From DASUPK01 sp963843085 (GTDB taxonomy: Bacteria; Actinomycetota; Thermoleophilia; Solirubrobacterales; 70-9), in the NCBI GenBank assembly GCA_963843085.1, contig CAWJJG010000010.1, forward strand, positions 248,001-312,000: a stretch of 64,000 bases of DNA. The letters are read 5' to 3'. Of this stretch, positions 1 through 8,070 are shown piece after piece. The notes under the pieces are model-generated. The model was not told the DNA's origin, did not search any database, and saw only the letters and a list, made by a program, of their open reading frames with translations. The first letter of the stretch is position 1. Each line of letters starts with the position of its first letter. The translations under genes and the position numbers were made by a program.

Positions 1-927
1 ATGCAGGAGGCCGGTGGGCCCGAGGTCCTCGAGTTTCAGGACGTGGAGCGTCCGGAGCCCCTCCCGACCGAGGTGCTCGTCCGCGTCGCCGCGGCCGGCA
101 TCAATCCCGTCGACTGGAAGACGCGCCAGGGAAGCGGGTTCCGCGATGCGATCGGGGACCCGCCGATGATTCTCGGCTGGGACGTCGCCGGCGTGGTGGA
201 GGCGGTCGACCCCGACGTCACCCGCTTTGCCCCGGGCGATCGCGTCTTCGGCATGCCCTGGTTCCCGCGGCTCGCGCGGGCCTATGCGGAGTTCGTCACC
301 GCGCCCGCCCGCCAGCTCGCGCGCACCCCGGAGGCCCTCACCGACGAGCAGGCCGGGGGCCTGCCGCTCGCCGGGCTGACGGCATGGCAGGCGCTCGTCG
401 ACGTGGCCGGGGTGGGGGAGGGCACCCGGGTTCTGATTCACGCCGCGGCCGGCGGCGTCGGGCACCTCGCCGTGCAGATCGCGAAGGCGCGCGGGGCCCA
501 CGTGATCGGAACGGCCCGGGAGGTGAAGCACGACTTCCTGCGCGATCTCGGGGTCGACCAGCCGATCGACTACACGGCCCGACCGTTCGAGGAGGTCGTC
601 TCGGACGTCGACGTCGTGCTCGACCTCGTCGCGGGCGAGGAGTACGGGCTGCGCTCCCTGCAGACGTTGCGATCTGGTGGGCTCTGGCTTTGTATCCCGG
701 CCGACGTGCCCGACGCGGTCGAGGCGGCCGCCCGCGATCAGTCGAAGCGCGCGCTCTCGTTCCTGGTGGAGCCCGACTACGCCGGGCTCGAGTCCCTTGC
801 CGTCCTCGCGGACGAGGGCAGCCTGCGGGTCGTCATCGACGAGGCGTTTCCCCTCACCCGGGCCGCAGAGGCGCATCGGCGCCTCGAGGACGGCCGGGCG
901 AAGGGGAAGATCGTGCTGACTCCCTGA
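1..927 (+). CDS. NADP-dependent quinone oxidoreductase (zinc-free MDR family), probably 5'-truncated
   Basis: Medium-chain dehydrogenase/reductase. The N-terminal GroES-like half begins QEAGGPEVLEF, and the Rossmann half has the nucleotide-binding loop AAAGGVGHLAVQ near residue 148. No structural-zinc cysteine cluster is visible, which fits the quinone oxidoreductase/enoyl reductase branch that uses NAD(P)H to reduce quinones or conjugated ketones. The first ATG is base 1 of the window, and relatives usually have a few more residues before the GGPEVL motif, so the true start probably lies upstream. The C-terminus (AHRRLEDGRAKGKIVL) is complete and typical. The substrate cannot be read from the sequence. 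Confidence 0.85.
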   Translation: MQEAGGPEVLEFQDVERPEPLPTEVLVRVAAAGINPVDWKTRQGSGFRDAIGDPPMILGWDVAGVVEAVDPDVTRFAPGDRVFGMPWFPRLARAYAEFVTAPARQLARTPEALTDEQAGGLPLAGLTAWQALVDVAGVGEGTRVLIHAAAGGVGHLAVQIAKARGAHVIGTAREVKHDFLRDLGVDQPIDYTARPFEEVVSDVDVVLDLVAGEEYGLRSLQTLRSGGLWLCIPADVPDAVEAAARDQSKRALSFLVEPDYAGLESLAVLADEGSLRVVIDEAFPLTRAAEAHRRLEDGRAKGKIVLTP

Positions 928-1020
928 GGGGGAGATGAGAGACCCATAGAGAGACCCACACCTAGGCCGGATCGCGGGGTGGTCCTTTGCAAGGAAAGCA
1001 GGAACCTCGAAAAGTGCCTA

Positions 1021-1049
1021 TTGACACCCGCACCCCGCGCCGGTCTACT
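1021..1049 (+). promoter_or_regulatory. Candidate sigma70-type promoter
   Basis: A perfect TTGACA (1021-1026) lies 17 nt before TCTACT (1044-1049), a 4/6 match to TATAAT. It sits about 70 nt upstream of the secreted Lys-tail gene at 1120, which has its own Shine-Dalgarno site. It is the best -35 element seen in the window. Confidence 0.45.
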
Positions 1050-1119
1050 ACGCGGGTCTTGGGGGAATGCGAGACGGGGGCCAGGCAGTTCTCAGAGCTG
1101 CTCACAGACGGAGGAATTG

Positions 1120-1704
1120 ATGTCAACGAGACTCAAGCTCGTTCTCGCGCTTGGCGCCCTGACCCTGCTCCCGGCCGCTGCCGCTCAGGCCGCAACGACT
1201 GAACAACCCGCCACGTTCATCGGTGCGAACATCACCCCAACCTGCACCTCGGGCACCGGGGAATTTCCATGTGAGCCGGGGCAGGTCTATCCCAGCCGCC
1301 GTATTCAAGTCCACGAAAGTTGTGACACCGGCATGCCGGGCCATCCTCAGGGCATCCTTTCCACCCCCAGCCCCCCCAACGTCTTGGACCCCGGCAAGTA
1401 CGACGGGGTGGTCAACGGAAGTGAGGCCGACGGCGCCAGTGTGCACCTCACGGACCAAACCGGCAATGGGACTTACATATTCGATTTTGACCTTTCCCCC
1501 AATCAAGCTTCATTCACAGGGGAAATGTCGATTCTTAGCACCGGCGCTACAGGAGATACGGGGGATTATTCCGTAACCGGGCAACGCACTCTTGGCCCGA
1601 TACCCGGGTGCGGCGGGCCGGCCAAGAAGAAGTGCAAGAAGAAGCGGGGCAAGAAGTCCGAGGCCCAGTTCGCGAAGAAGAAGAAGTGCAAGAAGAAGCA
1701 CTGA
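1120..1704 (+). CDS. Secreted protein with Lys/Cys-rich C-terminal tail
   Basis: About 194 aa. ATG 1120 follows GGAGGA (1110-1115). The longer in-frame opening from 979 lacks a signal sequence and is rejected. A classical signal peptide (MSTRLKLVLALGALTLLP...AQA) is followed by a Thr/Gly-rich, probably all-beta region of about 140 residues with cysteine pairs. The last 25 residues are almost entirely basic, with two CKKK units (KKKCKKKRGKK and KKKKCKKKH). The family is not recognised; the body may be an Ig-like or jelly-roll fold. The tail resembles those on other secreted proteins in this window and could bind anionic wall polymers, which is an inference. A hairpin follows at 1737. Confidence 0.75.
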   Translation: MSTRLKLVLALGALTLLPAAAAQAATTEQPATFIGANITPTCTSGTGEFPCEPGQVYPSRRIQVHESCDTGMPGHPQGILSTPSPPNVLDPGKYDGVVNGSEADGASVHLTDQTGNGTYIFDFDLSPNQASFTGEMSILSTGATGDTGDYSVTGQRTLGPIPGCGGPAKKKCKKKRGKKSEAQFAKKKKCKKKH

Positions 1705-1736
1705 GCCCGGTTGGGGCTGAAGCGATGATTGGGCGA

Positions 1737-1761
1737 CTTACTGGCGCATAGCGCCAGTAAG
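1737..1761. terminator. Perfect 11-bp hairpin between convergent genes
   Basis: CTTACTGGCGC, a 3-nt ATA loop, then the exact reverse complement. It lies between the convergent genes ending at 1704 (+) and 1834 (-), so it could terminate both. There is no T-tract on either side, so it is not a textbook intrinsic terminator, though U-less hairpins are common in high-GC actinobacteria. Confidence 0.6.
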
Positions 1762-1833
1762 GCGCCAAGGACGCCGATATCGGTGCCTAGTGCCGCTACG
1801 GCTCTTATCTCCTCCTGTTGATTCTCTGAGGAG

Positions 1834-2406
1834 CTACTCGGCCCGCTGGTAGACCTGGACGCGGACGCCCTCCGGGCCGACACCCTCGTCCTTGACGAGG
1901 TCAAGCTTGATCCGGCCGATCCCCTCGGGGTAGAGCCGCTTGCCGGAGCCGAGGATCGTGGGGAAGACCATCAGCCGCAGCTCGTCGACCAGGTCGTTCT
2001 CGAACAGCGTGTGGACGAGGGTGTTGCTGCCGGCGACCAGGATGTTCCCGTCGGTCTCGTCACGCAGCCTGCGGAGCTCGTCGGGGACGTTCTCGGAGAT
2101 CACGTCGGTGTTCTCCCAGGAGGGGTCGGTCAGGGTGGTGGAGACCAGGACCTTCTTGCCCCTGTTGATCTTGTCGGCGAACTCGCCCTCGCGAGACGGC
2201 CATGCCTCCGCGAAGCCCTCGTAGGTCACCCGGCCGAGCAGCTGGACCTCGGCGTCCATCAGCTCCTCCATCTTGAACTTGTCGCCATCGTCGCCGCGGT
2301 TGTACTCGAAGGTCCAGCCGCCGTGCTCGAAGTCCTCTGATCCGCCCGGGTCCTCCATGACCCCGTCGATGGAGATGAACTCGGTGACAACGATCCTCCC
2401 GCTCAT
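1834..2406 (-). CDS. Dihydrofolate reductase-family protein (RibD C-terminal domain)
   Basis: 190 aa, full length for the RibD_C/DHFR-like family of NADPH reductases found outside folate synthesis. It starts with the family strand VVTEFISIDGVMEDPGG. The middle LLGRVTYEGFAEAWPS and the nucleotide-binding NILVAGSNTLVHTLFENDLVDEL segments are typical. A strong AGGAGGAAG Shine-Dalgarno precedes ATG 2406. It lies 55 nt downstream of the SRPBCC/ArsR pair on the same strand and is probably co-transcribed. A second member occurs at 10070. The substrate is unknown; a role in folate metabolism is unlikely. Confidence 0.88.
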   Translation of the reverse strand: MSGRIVVTEFISIDGVMEDPGGSEDFEHGGWTFEYNRGDDGDKFKMEELMDAEVQLLGRVTYEGFAEAWPSREGEFADKINRGKKVLVSTTLTDPSWENTDVISENVPDELRRLRDETDGNILVAGSNTLVHTLFENDLVDELRLMVFPTILGSGKRLYPEGIGRIKLDLVKDEGVGPEGVRVQVYQRAE

Positions 2407-2461
2407 TTCTTCCTCCTGTTCGCTTTCGCAGTTGCCTATGAGACGGCGCCGGGCGTCGGAA

Positions 2462-2905
2462 CTAATCGGCGGCGAGCCGCTCGGCCATCCGGTCGAAGAA
2501 GCCGCCCCAGCCCTCCGCGGCGCGGCGGTAGACCGCCGCGGGCATGTGGCCGCCGCTCTGCTGGAACAGCATCTCGGTGCGCTCGCCGCCGAGATCGGTG
2601 AGCTCCACCGTGCAGAGGTCGTAGACGTCCTCGTCGGGCTGGTCGGAGACCGTGAAGACCAGACGCTGCGGCTCGTCGACCTCGATGTATTCGCCGTCCC
2701 AGTGGATCTCGCGTGGCCCGAAAATCATGGTGAGCTTCCACCTGCCGCCCTCGCGGACGTCCATCGAGACGGTGCCGAGCGGGATCTCCCCCTGCGGTCC
2801 GCCGTACCAGTCGGCAAAGCGGTCGGGCTCCGTCCATTCGCGCCAGATCGCCTCGCGCGGGGCGTCGAACGTTCGCCGGATCTGGATGTCCGCTTCGTCA
2901 GCCAC
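2462..2905 (-). CDS. SRPBCC (AHSA1/START-like) domain protein
   Basis: 147 aa. The N-terminus DIQIRRTFDAPREAIWREWTEPDRFADWYG is the AHSA1-type SRPBCC signature, and the C-terminal helix (AAVYRRAAEGWGGFFDRMAERL) closes the ligand cavity. This family binds hydrophobic ligands. It overlaps the 3' end of the ArsR gene by 8 bp, so the two are translationally coupled. The ArsR plus AHSA1 pair is a common actinobacterial arrangement, usually autoregulated. The ligand is unknown. Confidence 0.9.
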   Translation of the reverse strand: MADEADIQIRRTFDAPREAIWREWTEPDRFADWYGGPQGEIPLGTVSMDVREGGRWKLTMIFGPREIHWDGEYIEVDEPQRLVFTVSDQPDEDVYDLCTVELTDLGGERTEMLFQQSGGHMPAAVYRRAAEGWGGFFDRMAERLAAD

Positions 2906-3209
2906 GCAGGCGCTCGTCCATCCGGTCGAAACCGCGCTCCCAGAAACTGCTGTAGCCCTCGATCCACTCGGCCGCCTCCTTGAGCGGGGTCACGGCGATG
3001 CGGGAGGGACGGAGCTGGGCGGCCCTCCCGCGCACGATCAGCCCGGCGCCCTCGAGGACCTTGAGGTGCTTGGAGACCGCCTGCACGCTGACCGGGAACG
3101 GCTCGGCGAGCTCGCCGACGGTGGCCTCGCCCCGGGCGAGCCGCGTGAGGATCGCGCGCCGGGTGGGGTCGGCGAGTGCCGCGAAGGTGCGATCGAGGTC
3201 GGTCGGCAT
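2898..3209 (-). CDS. ArsR-family winged-helix repressor
   Basis: 103 aa from ATG 3209. The longer frame back to 3365 adds non-homologous residues. It begins MPTDLDRTFAALADPTRRAIL, the ArsR opening; the recognition helix is near VSVQAVSKHLKVLEGAGLI, followed by the wing. No CxC metal-binding motif in alpha3 is visible, so metal sensing is not supported. A 22-bp near-palindrome ends 9 nt upstream of the start, consistent with autorepression of the arsR-SRPBCC-DHFR operon. Confidence 0.92.
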   Translation of the reverse strand: MPTDLDRTFAALADPTRRAILTRLARGEATVGELAEPFPVSVQAVSKHLKVLEGAGLIVRGRAAQLRPSRIAVTPLKEAAEWIEGYSSFWERGFDRMDERLRG

Positions 3210-3217
3210 CGCGGCTG

Positions 3218-3239
3218 TATTTAACCAGATGGTTGAATA
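3218..3239. promoter_or_regulatory. Operator for the ArsR-AHSA1 operon
   Basis: TATTTAACCA, a 2-nt GA spacer, then TGGTTGAATA: 10-bp arms matching at 9 of 10 positions. It sits immediately upstream of the ArsR start and overlaps AT-rich sequence that could be its -10 region. It also lies about 90 nt upstream of the divergent FAD oxidase at 3331, so it could act on both. TTCAACCA-type palindromes are typical of ArsR/AHSA1 pairs; binding here is inferred. Confidence 0.7.
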
Positions 3240-3330
3240 GCGGCTCTGATATTCGTTGCGATTCGGCGTCACAACGCCGGCGTCTGATTCGTCAACGGGG
3301 TAAAGCAAAACCCGCCGAAGGGGGTACAGG

Positions 3331-4707
3331 ATGTCCCAGCCAGAGCAGACCAAGGACCTTCCCATCGATGAGCTCCGCTCGGAGCTCGATGGCGAGCTGA
3401 TCGCGCCCGATGACGGCGCCTATGAGAAGGCCCGCAGGGTCTTCTTCAAGGGCTACGACCGTGCGCCGCTCGCGGTCGCGCGGACCGCCCACGCAGCCGA
3501 CGTGGCGAAGGTCGTCACCACCGCCCGCGATGCCGGGCTGGAGCTGGCCGTACGCAGCGGCGGCCACAGCCGCGCCGGCTATGGCACGACCGATGGCGGC
3601 CTGGTCCTGGACCTCTCCGGGATGAAGGCGATCGACATCGATGTCGACGCCCGCACGGCCTGGGTCGATACCGGGGTCACCGCCGGCGAGTACACCGACG
3701 CCACGGGCGAGCATGGCCTCGTCACCGGCCTCGGCGACGCCGGATCGGTCGGGATCGGCGGGATCACTCTCGCCGGCGGGATCGGCTTCCTGGCGAGGAA
3801 GAACGGCCTCACGATCGACGACCTGCTCGCGGCCGACGTCGTGACGGCCGACGGCGAGCTGCTCCGGGCGAGCGAGGACTCCGAGTCGAATCTCTTCTGG
3901 GGCATCCGCGGCGGCGAGGGCAACTTCGGCGTCGTCACCCGGATCAAGCTGCGTCTGCACGAGATCTCGGAGATCGTCGGGGGGATGCTGGTCCTACCAG
4001 CCACCCCTGAGGTGATCACCGGCTTCGTCGAAGCCGCCAAGAATGCACCGGAGGAGGTCTCGACGATCGCCAACGTGATGATTGCTCCGCCGATGCCGTT
4101 CCTGCCAGAGGACGCCCACGGCCAGCCGATCCTGATGGGCCAGATGGCCTACGTCGGTCCGGTCGAGGAGGCCGACGGCGTGCTCGCACCATTCCGCGCG
4201 CTGGCCGAGCCCTATGCCGACATGCTGCGGCCGATGCGCTACCCGGAGCTCTACGAGGGGCCGGAGCAGGCGGCGCAGTTCGCCTCGGGCGCCAACTTCT
4301 TCACCGACTCGCTGGAGCCTGCGGGTGCCGAGGCGATCCTCGAGCACCTGCCCAGGTCCACGGCGATGATGAAGGCGGTCCAGATGCGCGTGCTGGGCGG
4401 CGCGTACGGGTGCGTCCCGAACGACGCCACGGCCTTCGGGCATCGCGACAGTGGGCTGTTCATCAACGTCGCCGCGATGTACGGCGACGAGAGGGAGCGG
4501 GCGACCCACGACGCCTTCGTCAACGGGCTCGCCGACGCGCTCGGCAAGGGTGGGGCGGGTGGCTACGTCGGGTTCATGGGCGACGAGGACGAGGCGACGC
4601 TTCGCGCCGCGTACCCGGGTGGGAACTGGGACCGGCTCCGCGAGCTCAAGGGCCGCTACGACCCGGACAACCTCTTCCGGCTGAACCACAACATCCCGCC
4701 GGCCTAG
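3331..4707 (+). CDS. FAD-dependent oxidase, berberine-bridge-enzyme type (copy 1)
   Basis: 458 aa. The FAD_binding_4 domain (about 40-215) contains AVRSGGHSRAGYG with His79, the usual 8-alpha-N-histidyl FAD attachment site. The second motif GSVGIGGITLAGGIG lacks the Cys used by bicovalent members, so a single covalent link is predicted. The C-terminal BBE motif RYDPDNLFRLNHNIPP is intact. Such enzymes oxidise sugars, alkaloids or polyketides with O2, giving H2O2. It diverges from the ArsR operon with the operator between. A homologue lies at 11042. Confidence 0.9.
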   Translation: MSQPEQTKDLPIDELRSELDGELIAPDDGAYEKARRVFFKGYDRAPLAVARTAHAADVAKVVTTARDAGLELAVRSGGHSRAGYGTTDGGLVLDLSGMKAIDIDVDARTAWVDTGVTAGEYTDATGEHGLVTGLGDAGSVGIGGITLAGGIGFLARKNGLTIDDLLAADVVTADGELLRASEDSESNLFWGIRGGEGNFGVVTRIKLRLHEISEIVGGMLVLPATPEVITGFVEAAKNAPEEVSTIANVMIAPPMPFLPEDAHGQPILMGQMAYVGPVEEADGVLAPFRALAEPYADMLRPMRYPELYEGPEQAAQFASGANFFTDSLEPAGAEAILEHLPRSTAMMKAVQMRVLGGAYGCVPNDATAFGHRDSGLFINVAAMYGDERERATHDAFVNGLADALGKGGAGGYVGFMGDEDEATLRAAYPGGNWDRLRELKGRYDPDNLFRLNHNIPPA

Positions 4708-4720
4708 GCGCCGGCGGGAT
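4693..4720. terminator. 11-bp perfect hairpin covering both stop codons
   Basis: ATCCCGCCGGC, a 6-nt CTAGGC loop, then the exact reverse complement. The loop holds the TAG stop of the FAD oxidase (4705-4707), and the right arm ends at the stop of the convergent membrane gene (4720). The left arm encodes the conserved NIPPA terminus. It probably acts as a bidirectional terminator, but there is no T-tract. Confidence 0.5.
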
Positions 4721-5358
4721 CAGCCCGCCGGGCCGCCGTGCCAGCCCGAGACGGCGCCGCCCAGGGTGATGGCGAGCGCGACGCCCGCGCCCAGCGAGGC
4801 GGCGACCAGCATGCCGCGCAGCCCCGAGCCGGGGATGCGCCGGGCGGGAGCGCCGCTCCGGTAGCCGGACAACGAGCGGAGCATGTGCGGGAGATGCCAG
4901 AGGAAGTGGATGCCGAAGGCCCCGGCCCAGACCGCGAACGAGGCCTGGTGGAGGAAGACGAGCTGGTCGGACTTGTGCCCGAGCGCGAGCAGCAGGACGC
5001 CGGTGATGAAGATCCCGGCGGTGGCGAGGACCAGGACGGGGGCGAGCAGACGGAGCAGCAGCGGAGGCGCGCCCTTCTCCGAGTAGGCGGGAGAATGCGT
5101 GTAGTAGCGGGCGAACCGGTAGCCCGTGCTGCCGAGCTTGAGCAGGACCGGCGGGATCAGCACGAGCCCGATGATCATGTGCACGCTGAGCAGCGAGTCC
5201 ATCTTCAGCAGCGTGATCCCCTCCGCCATCAGCAGCAGGGTGAGCACGACGGCCGCGCCGACCGTCAGCGCCTCGTTCCCCTCGGTTCCCCCGAGGCGGT
5301 CGCGGCGCGCCGGGCGCTCGACCGTCGCCGGGCGGTGGGTGCCTGCATAGGACTCCAT
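4720..5358 (-). CDS. Integral membrane protein, possibly b-type haem binding
   Basis: 212 aa. About 45 cytoplasmic, charged residues are followed by roughly five membrane segments (ALTVGAAVVLTLLLMAEGI, VHMIIGLVLIPPVLL, LLAPVLVLATAGIFITGVLLLAL, an HQASFAVWAGAFGIHFLWHLPH segment, and a C-terminal GMLVAASLGAGVALAITL). Paired histidines inside helices (VHMI, ALGHKS, FLHQ, GIHFLWHLPH) resemble cytochrome b561 or DUF4405-type proteins. Haem binding is an inference. The partner and role are unknown. Confidence 0.7.
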   Translation of the reverse strand: MESYAGTHRPATVERPARRDRLGGTEGNEALTVGAAVVLTLLLMAEGITLLKMDSLLSVHMIIGLVLIPPVLLKLGSTGYRFARYYTHSPAYSEKGAPPLLLRLLAPVLVLATAGIFITGVLLLALGHKSDQLVFLHQASFAVWAGAFGIHFLWHLPHMLRSLSGYRSGAPARRIPGSGLRGMLVAASLGAGVALAITLGGAVSGWHGGPAG

Positions 5359-5430
5359 CGGGGCCGATGGTCGAGTGCGGCGGTCAGCCCGGCCTAAGAC
5401 GCCGGTTAGAGCTCTCTTAGGTTTGGAGGC

Positions 5431-6678
5431 TCAGACCTTCAGCTTGACCCGCGCCGTCACGGTCGCCCGGGTGCCCGCCCCGTCGATGGCGGAGGCGGTG
5501 GCCGTGGTTGCGAGCTTGCGCTTCTTGCGGACCTTCCTCCGAGTCTTCTTCGAGACCTTCACCTTCAGGAAGGTGACCGCGCCCGCGGGGATCGAGAAGC
5601 CGGTGGAGCCCGCCGTCTTCCTGCCGAAGGTCAGCATGATGCTGCCGACGCAGGACGTGGGGGTCCCGGCCGGGCAGCCAACCGCGACCTTCGCCTTCCG
5701 CTTCTTCAACCTCGTGTGCTGGTTCCGGAGCGCGACGCCGCTGAACGGGTCGTACTCGTAGGCGCCGATGTCGGTGAGGCCGTTGATCGTGCGGGGCCTG
5801 CCCAGCACGTCGAACGGGCCGTTGAGCGGGCTGCTGACGCCCGCGTTGATGGTCGGTGAGCCAGGGGCCTCGCTGAAGTCGCCGGCGGCCGGGTTGACGA
5901 AGATCGGGTCGGCCGTCTTCTGACTGGTCTCGTTGACCGTCGCTCCCCCCGGGTTGATGCCGGCGTGGTTCGTGTGGTCGATGTTCGCGACCAGGGTGGA
6001 ACCGCTGATGTTGGTGAGGTTGATGTCGCTTCCCGCGCCGCGGGCGATCACGTTGGTGAGATTCGCCGTGAGGTTGCCGGGCGACTCGGATTGGATGCGG
6101 ATGCCGGTGCCGCCTGACCCGGTGCCGACAGCCGTGACGTTGCGCACGGTGATGGTCGTGGTCACGCCGGTCTGCGCCTCGATTCCGCGGCCGCCGGTAC
6201 CTGACGCCCAGCAGACGCTGTCGGTGAGAGTCCCGTAGACGTAACAGGCCTGCGCGTTGGCTCCGGTCACGTGGGCGATGATCTGGTCGGCCGAGCCGCC
6301 ATTACTCGTCTCGATCGGCGCACTGGTGACGGCGTCCAAGGCGAGGTAGCTGGCTCGATCGCCGGGATTGGTGATCCAGAGGAAGCCGGCGGTGAAGTGG
6401 ATGCGGGGCATCGGCTGACCCTGGACGCCGTGGATGTAGACGTTGGCGGAGGGTGCGACGCTCGCCGGCGGGGAGTAGTCGCCGGGGGTGACGATCACCT
6501 CGTCGCCGGGATTGGCGTCGTTGGCGGCGATTTGGATGGGGCAGGGGCTCGCCTGGCTGCAGGTCGAGCCCGATCCGGTCGGGGACGCATAGCGCTGCGC
6601 GGCGAATGCGTTCGACGCGGCACCGAACGTCAGGCATGCGAAAGCGAGGATCCCTGCTGCCCACCTTCTCCCAGGCAT
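5431..6678 (-). CDS. Secreted parallel beta-helix protein with basic C-terminal domain
   Basis: 415 aa from ATG 6678; the long frame upstream is antisense to the kelch gene. Signal peptide MPGRRWAAGILAFACLTFG...AFA. The mature start (AQRYASPTGSGSTCSQASPCPIQIAANDANPGDEV) is the usual opening of choice-of-anchor/right-handed beta-helix proteins. Helical repeats rich in N and T follow, then INGLTDIGAYEYDP, which ends such helices. The last 100 residues carry a basic segment (RLKKRKAKVAVG..., KKTRRKVRKKRKL) and a beta-rich end with a Cys pair. Probably a cell-surface or polysaccharide-associated protein. Divergent from the kelch gene, 90 bp apart. Confidence 0.8.
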   Translation of the reverse strand: MPGRRWAAGILAFACLTFGAASNAFAAQRYASPTGSGSTCSQASPCPIQIAANDANPGDEVIVTPGDYSPPASVAPSANVYIHGVQGQPMPRIHFTAGFLWITNPGDRASYLALDAVTSAPIETSNGGSADQIIAHVTGANAQACYVYGTLTDSVCWASGTGGRGIEAQTGVTTTITVRNVTAVGTGSGGTGIRIQSESPGNLTANLTNVIARGAGSDINLTNISGSTLVANIDHTNHAGINPGGATVNETSQKTADPIFVNPAAGDFSEAPGSPTINAGVSSPLNGPFDVLGRPRTINGLTDIGAYEYDPFSGVALRNQHTRLKKRKAKVAVGCPAGTPTSCVGSIMLTFGRKTAGSTGFSIPAGAVTFLKVKVSKKTRRKVRKKRKLATTATASAIDGAGTRATVTARVKLKV

Positions 6679-6756
6679 GTTCGGCAGTCTAGATGCGGAT
6701 GGGCGGGACCCCGGCGATGGCCGGAAATTCGAGGCCCGGTGGTGCCAAAAAGGCGG

Positions 6757-6762
6757 TACCGT
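6757..6762 (+). promoter_or_regulatory. Leaderless-type -10 box (TACCGT)
   Basis: TACCGT ends exactly 6 nt before ATG 6769. No Shine-Dalgarno or recognisable -35 is present, so the kelch mRNA probably begins at or next to the start codon. Confidence 0.45.
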
Positions 6763-6768
6763 AGGCCC

Positions 6769-8070
6769 ATGGGGGTCCGTCGGGTGCTTCCCACGCTTCT
6801 CGGGCTGTTGGCGGTCATCGCTCTGGTGCCGCTCGCGTCGGCCGCGTCGGCCGCCACCCAGACGATCCCATTCCTCGCGACCGGTTCGCTCAGCACGCCG
6901 CGTGACGGTCCCGCCACGGCGCCGCTGTCCAATGGGGGCGCGCTGGTGGCCGGCGGCTACCAGGGAGGCGTCTACCTGAAGAGCGCGGAGATGTTCAACC
7001 CGCTCAGCGGGACGTTCATTCCCGTGGGCTCGCTGACGAGCTTTCGCTACGGCCCGGTTGCGGCGTCCCTCGAGGGCGGGCGCGTGTTGGTCGCCGGCGG
7101 GCACGATGGCGTCAGCAGCCTGAAGACCGCCGAGATCTTCGACCCCCACACCGGGACGTTCCACGGCGGAGTCGGCCAGATGGGCACCCCGCGAACCTTC
7201 GCGGCGGCCGCCCCGCTGCGCGACGGTCGCGTGCTGGTCGCCGGGGGTGACATCGGCGGCACACAGACCAACACCGCGGAGGTCTACGACCCCGGGACCA
7301 ACGCCTGGAGCCCGGTGGCACCGATGGCCAGCAAACGTGTCGGGCCGGCGGGGGCTGCACTCCCGGACGGCCGCGTCCTGATCGCCGGCGGCTACGACGG
7401 CTCGGACTACACGACGAGCGCCGAGGCCTTCAACCCGTCCACCAACAGCTGGAGCCCGGTCGGCTCGATGGGGACCAAGCGCGGCTTCGTGGGCGGGTCT
7501 CCTCTGCCGGACGGCCGCGTCCTGATCGCGGGCGGCTACAACGGCTCGACCGACGTCGACACGGCCGAGCTCTTCGACCCGACGACCAACACCTTCAGCT
7601 CCGCCGGGATCGGCAAGATGACCACGGCACGGGAGGACGATCCGATGGCGCTGCTCGCCACGGGCCAGGTCCTGGTCGCCGGTGGCTACCGGAGCGGCAC
7701 CACGCTGAAGAGCGCCGAGGTGTTCGCGACTCCGAACACCTTCAGCACCAAGGTCAAGGGGACCAAGCTGATCGTCACCGTCTCCTCGGTCGGCGTCCTG
7801 GCCGTCGCCGACGCCGGCAAGGCTGCCAAATCCTCTGCCGTCGCCTCCAAGAAGAAGAAGAAGAAGCGGAAGAAGCTGCTTCGGCCCTCGCGGGCCGCTG
7901 GCGGCCCCGGCACGATCAAGCTGAGGCTGAGGCTGACGAAGCTGGCGAGGGCGAAGCTCCGCGGCAAGGGCCACGTCAAGGTCCGGGCACGCATCACCTT
8001 CAGCCCCTCGGCTGGCTTTGCCAAGACGGTTGACGCCAAACTGAAGCTGAAGACGAAGAGGAAGCGCTAG
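6769..8070 (+). CDS. Secreted kelch-repeat protein (copy 1)
   Basis: 433 aa with a signal peptide (MGVRRVLPTLLGLLAVIAL...ASAA). About six kelch blades follow, each like LPDGRVLIAGGYNGS..TAELFDPTTN, enough for one beta-propeller. After the propeller come a linker, a run of Lys (KKKKKKRKK), LRPSRAAGGPGTIKL, and an approximately 60-residue basic beta domain ending KLKLKTKRKR. The same order of parts occurs in the protein at 19535. Probably extracellular or wall-bound; the ligand is unknown. Its stop overlaps the convergent patatin gene by 4 bp (CTAG). Confidence 0.85.
   Translation: MGVRRVLPTLLGLLAVIALVPLASAASAATQTIPFLATGSLSTPRDGPATAPLSNGGALVAGGYQGGVYLKSAEMFNPLSGTFIPVGSLTSFRYGPVAASLEGGRVLVAGGHDGVSSLKTAEIFDPHTGTFHGGVGQMGTPRTFAAAAPLRDGRVLVAGGDIGGTQTNTAEVYDPGTNAWSPVAPMASKRVGPAGAALPDGRVLIAGGYDGSDYTTSAEAFNPSTNSWSPVGSMGTKRGFVGGSPLPDGRVLIAGGYNGSTDVDTAELFDPTTNTFSSAGIGKMTTAREDDPMALLATGQVLVAGGYRSGTTLKSAEVFATPNTFSTKVKGTKLIVTVSSVGVLAVADAGKAAKSSAVASKKKKKKRKKLLRPSRAAGGPGTIKLRLRLTKLARAKLRGKGHVKVRARITFSPSAGFAKTVDAKLKLKTKRKR

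Noticed and set aside
1620..1704. Repeated AAG units as a possible repeat array
   Set aside because: They encode a basic tail in frame; unit length and spacing do not fit CRISPR or a VNTR locus.
2898..3209. ArsR protein as an arsenic or metal sensor
   Set aside because: No CxC or other metal-ligand motif in the recognition region, and the neighbour is AHSA1 rather than an arsenic gene.
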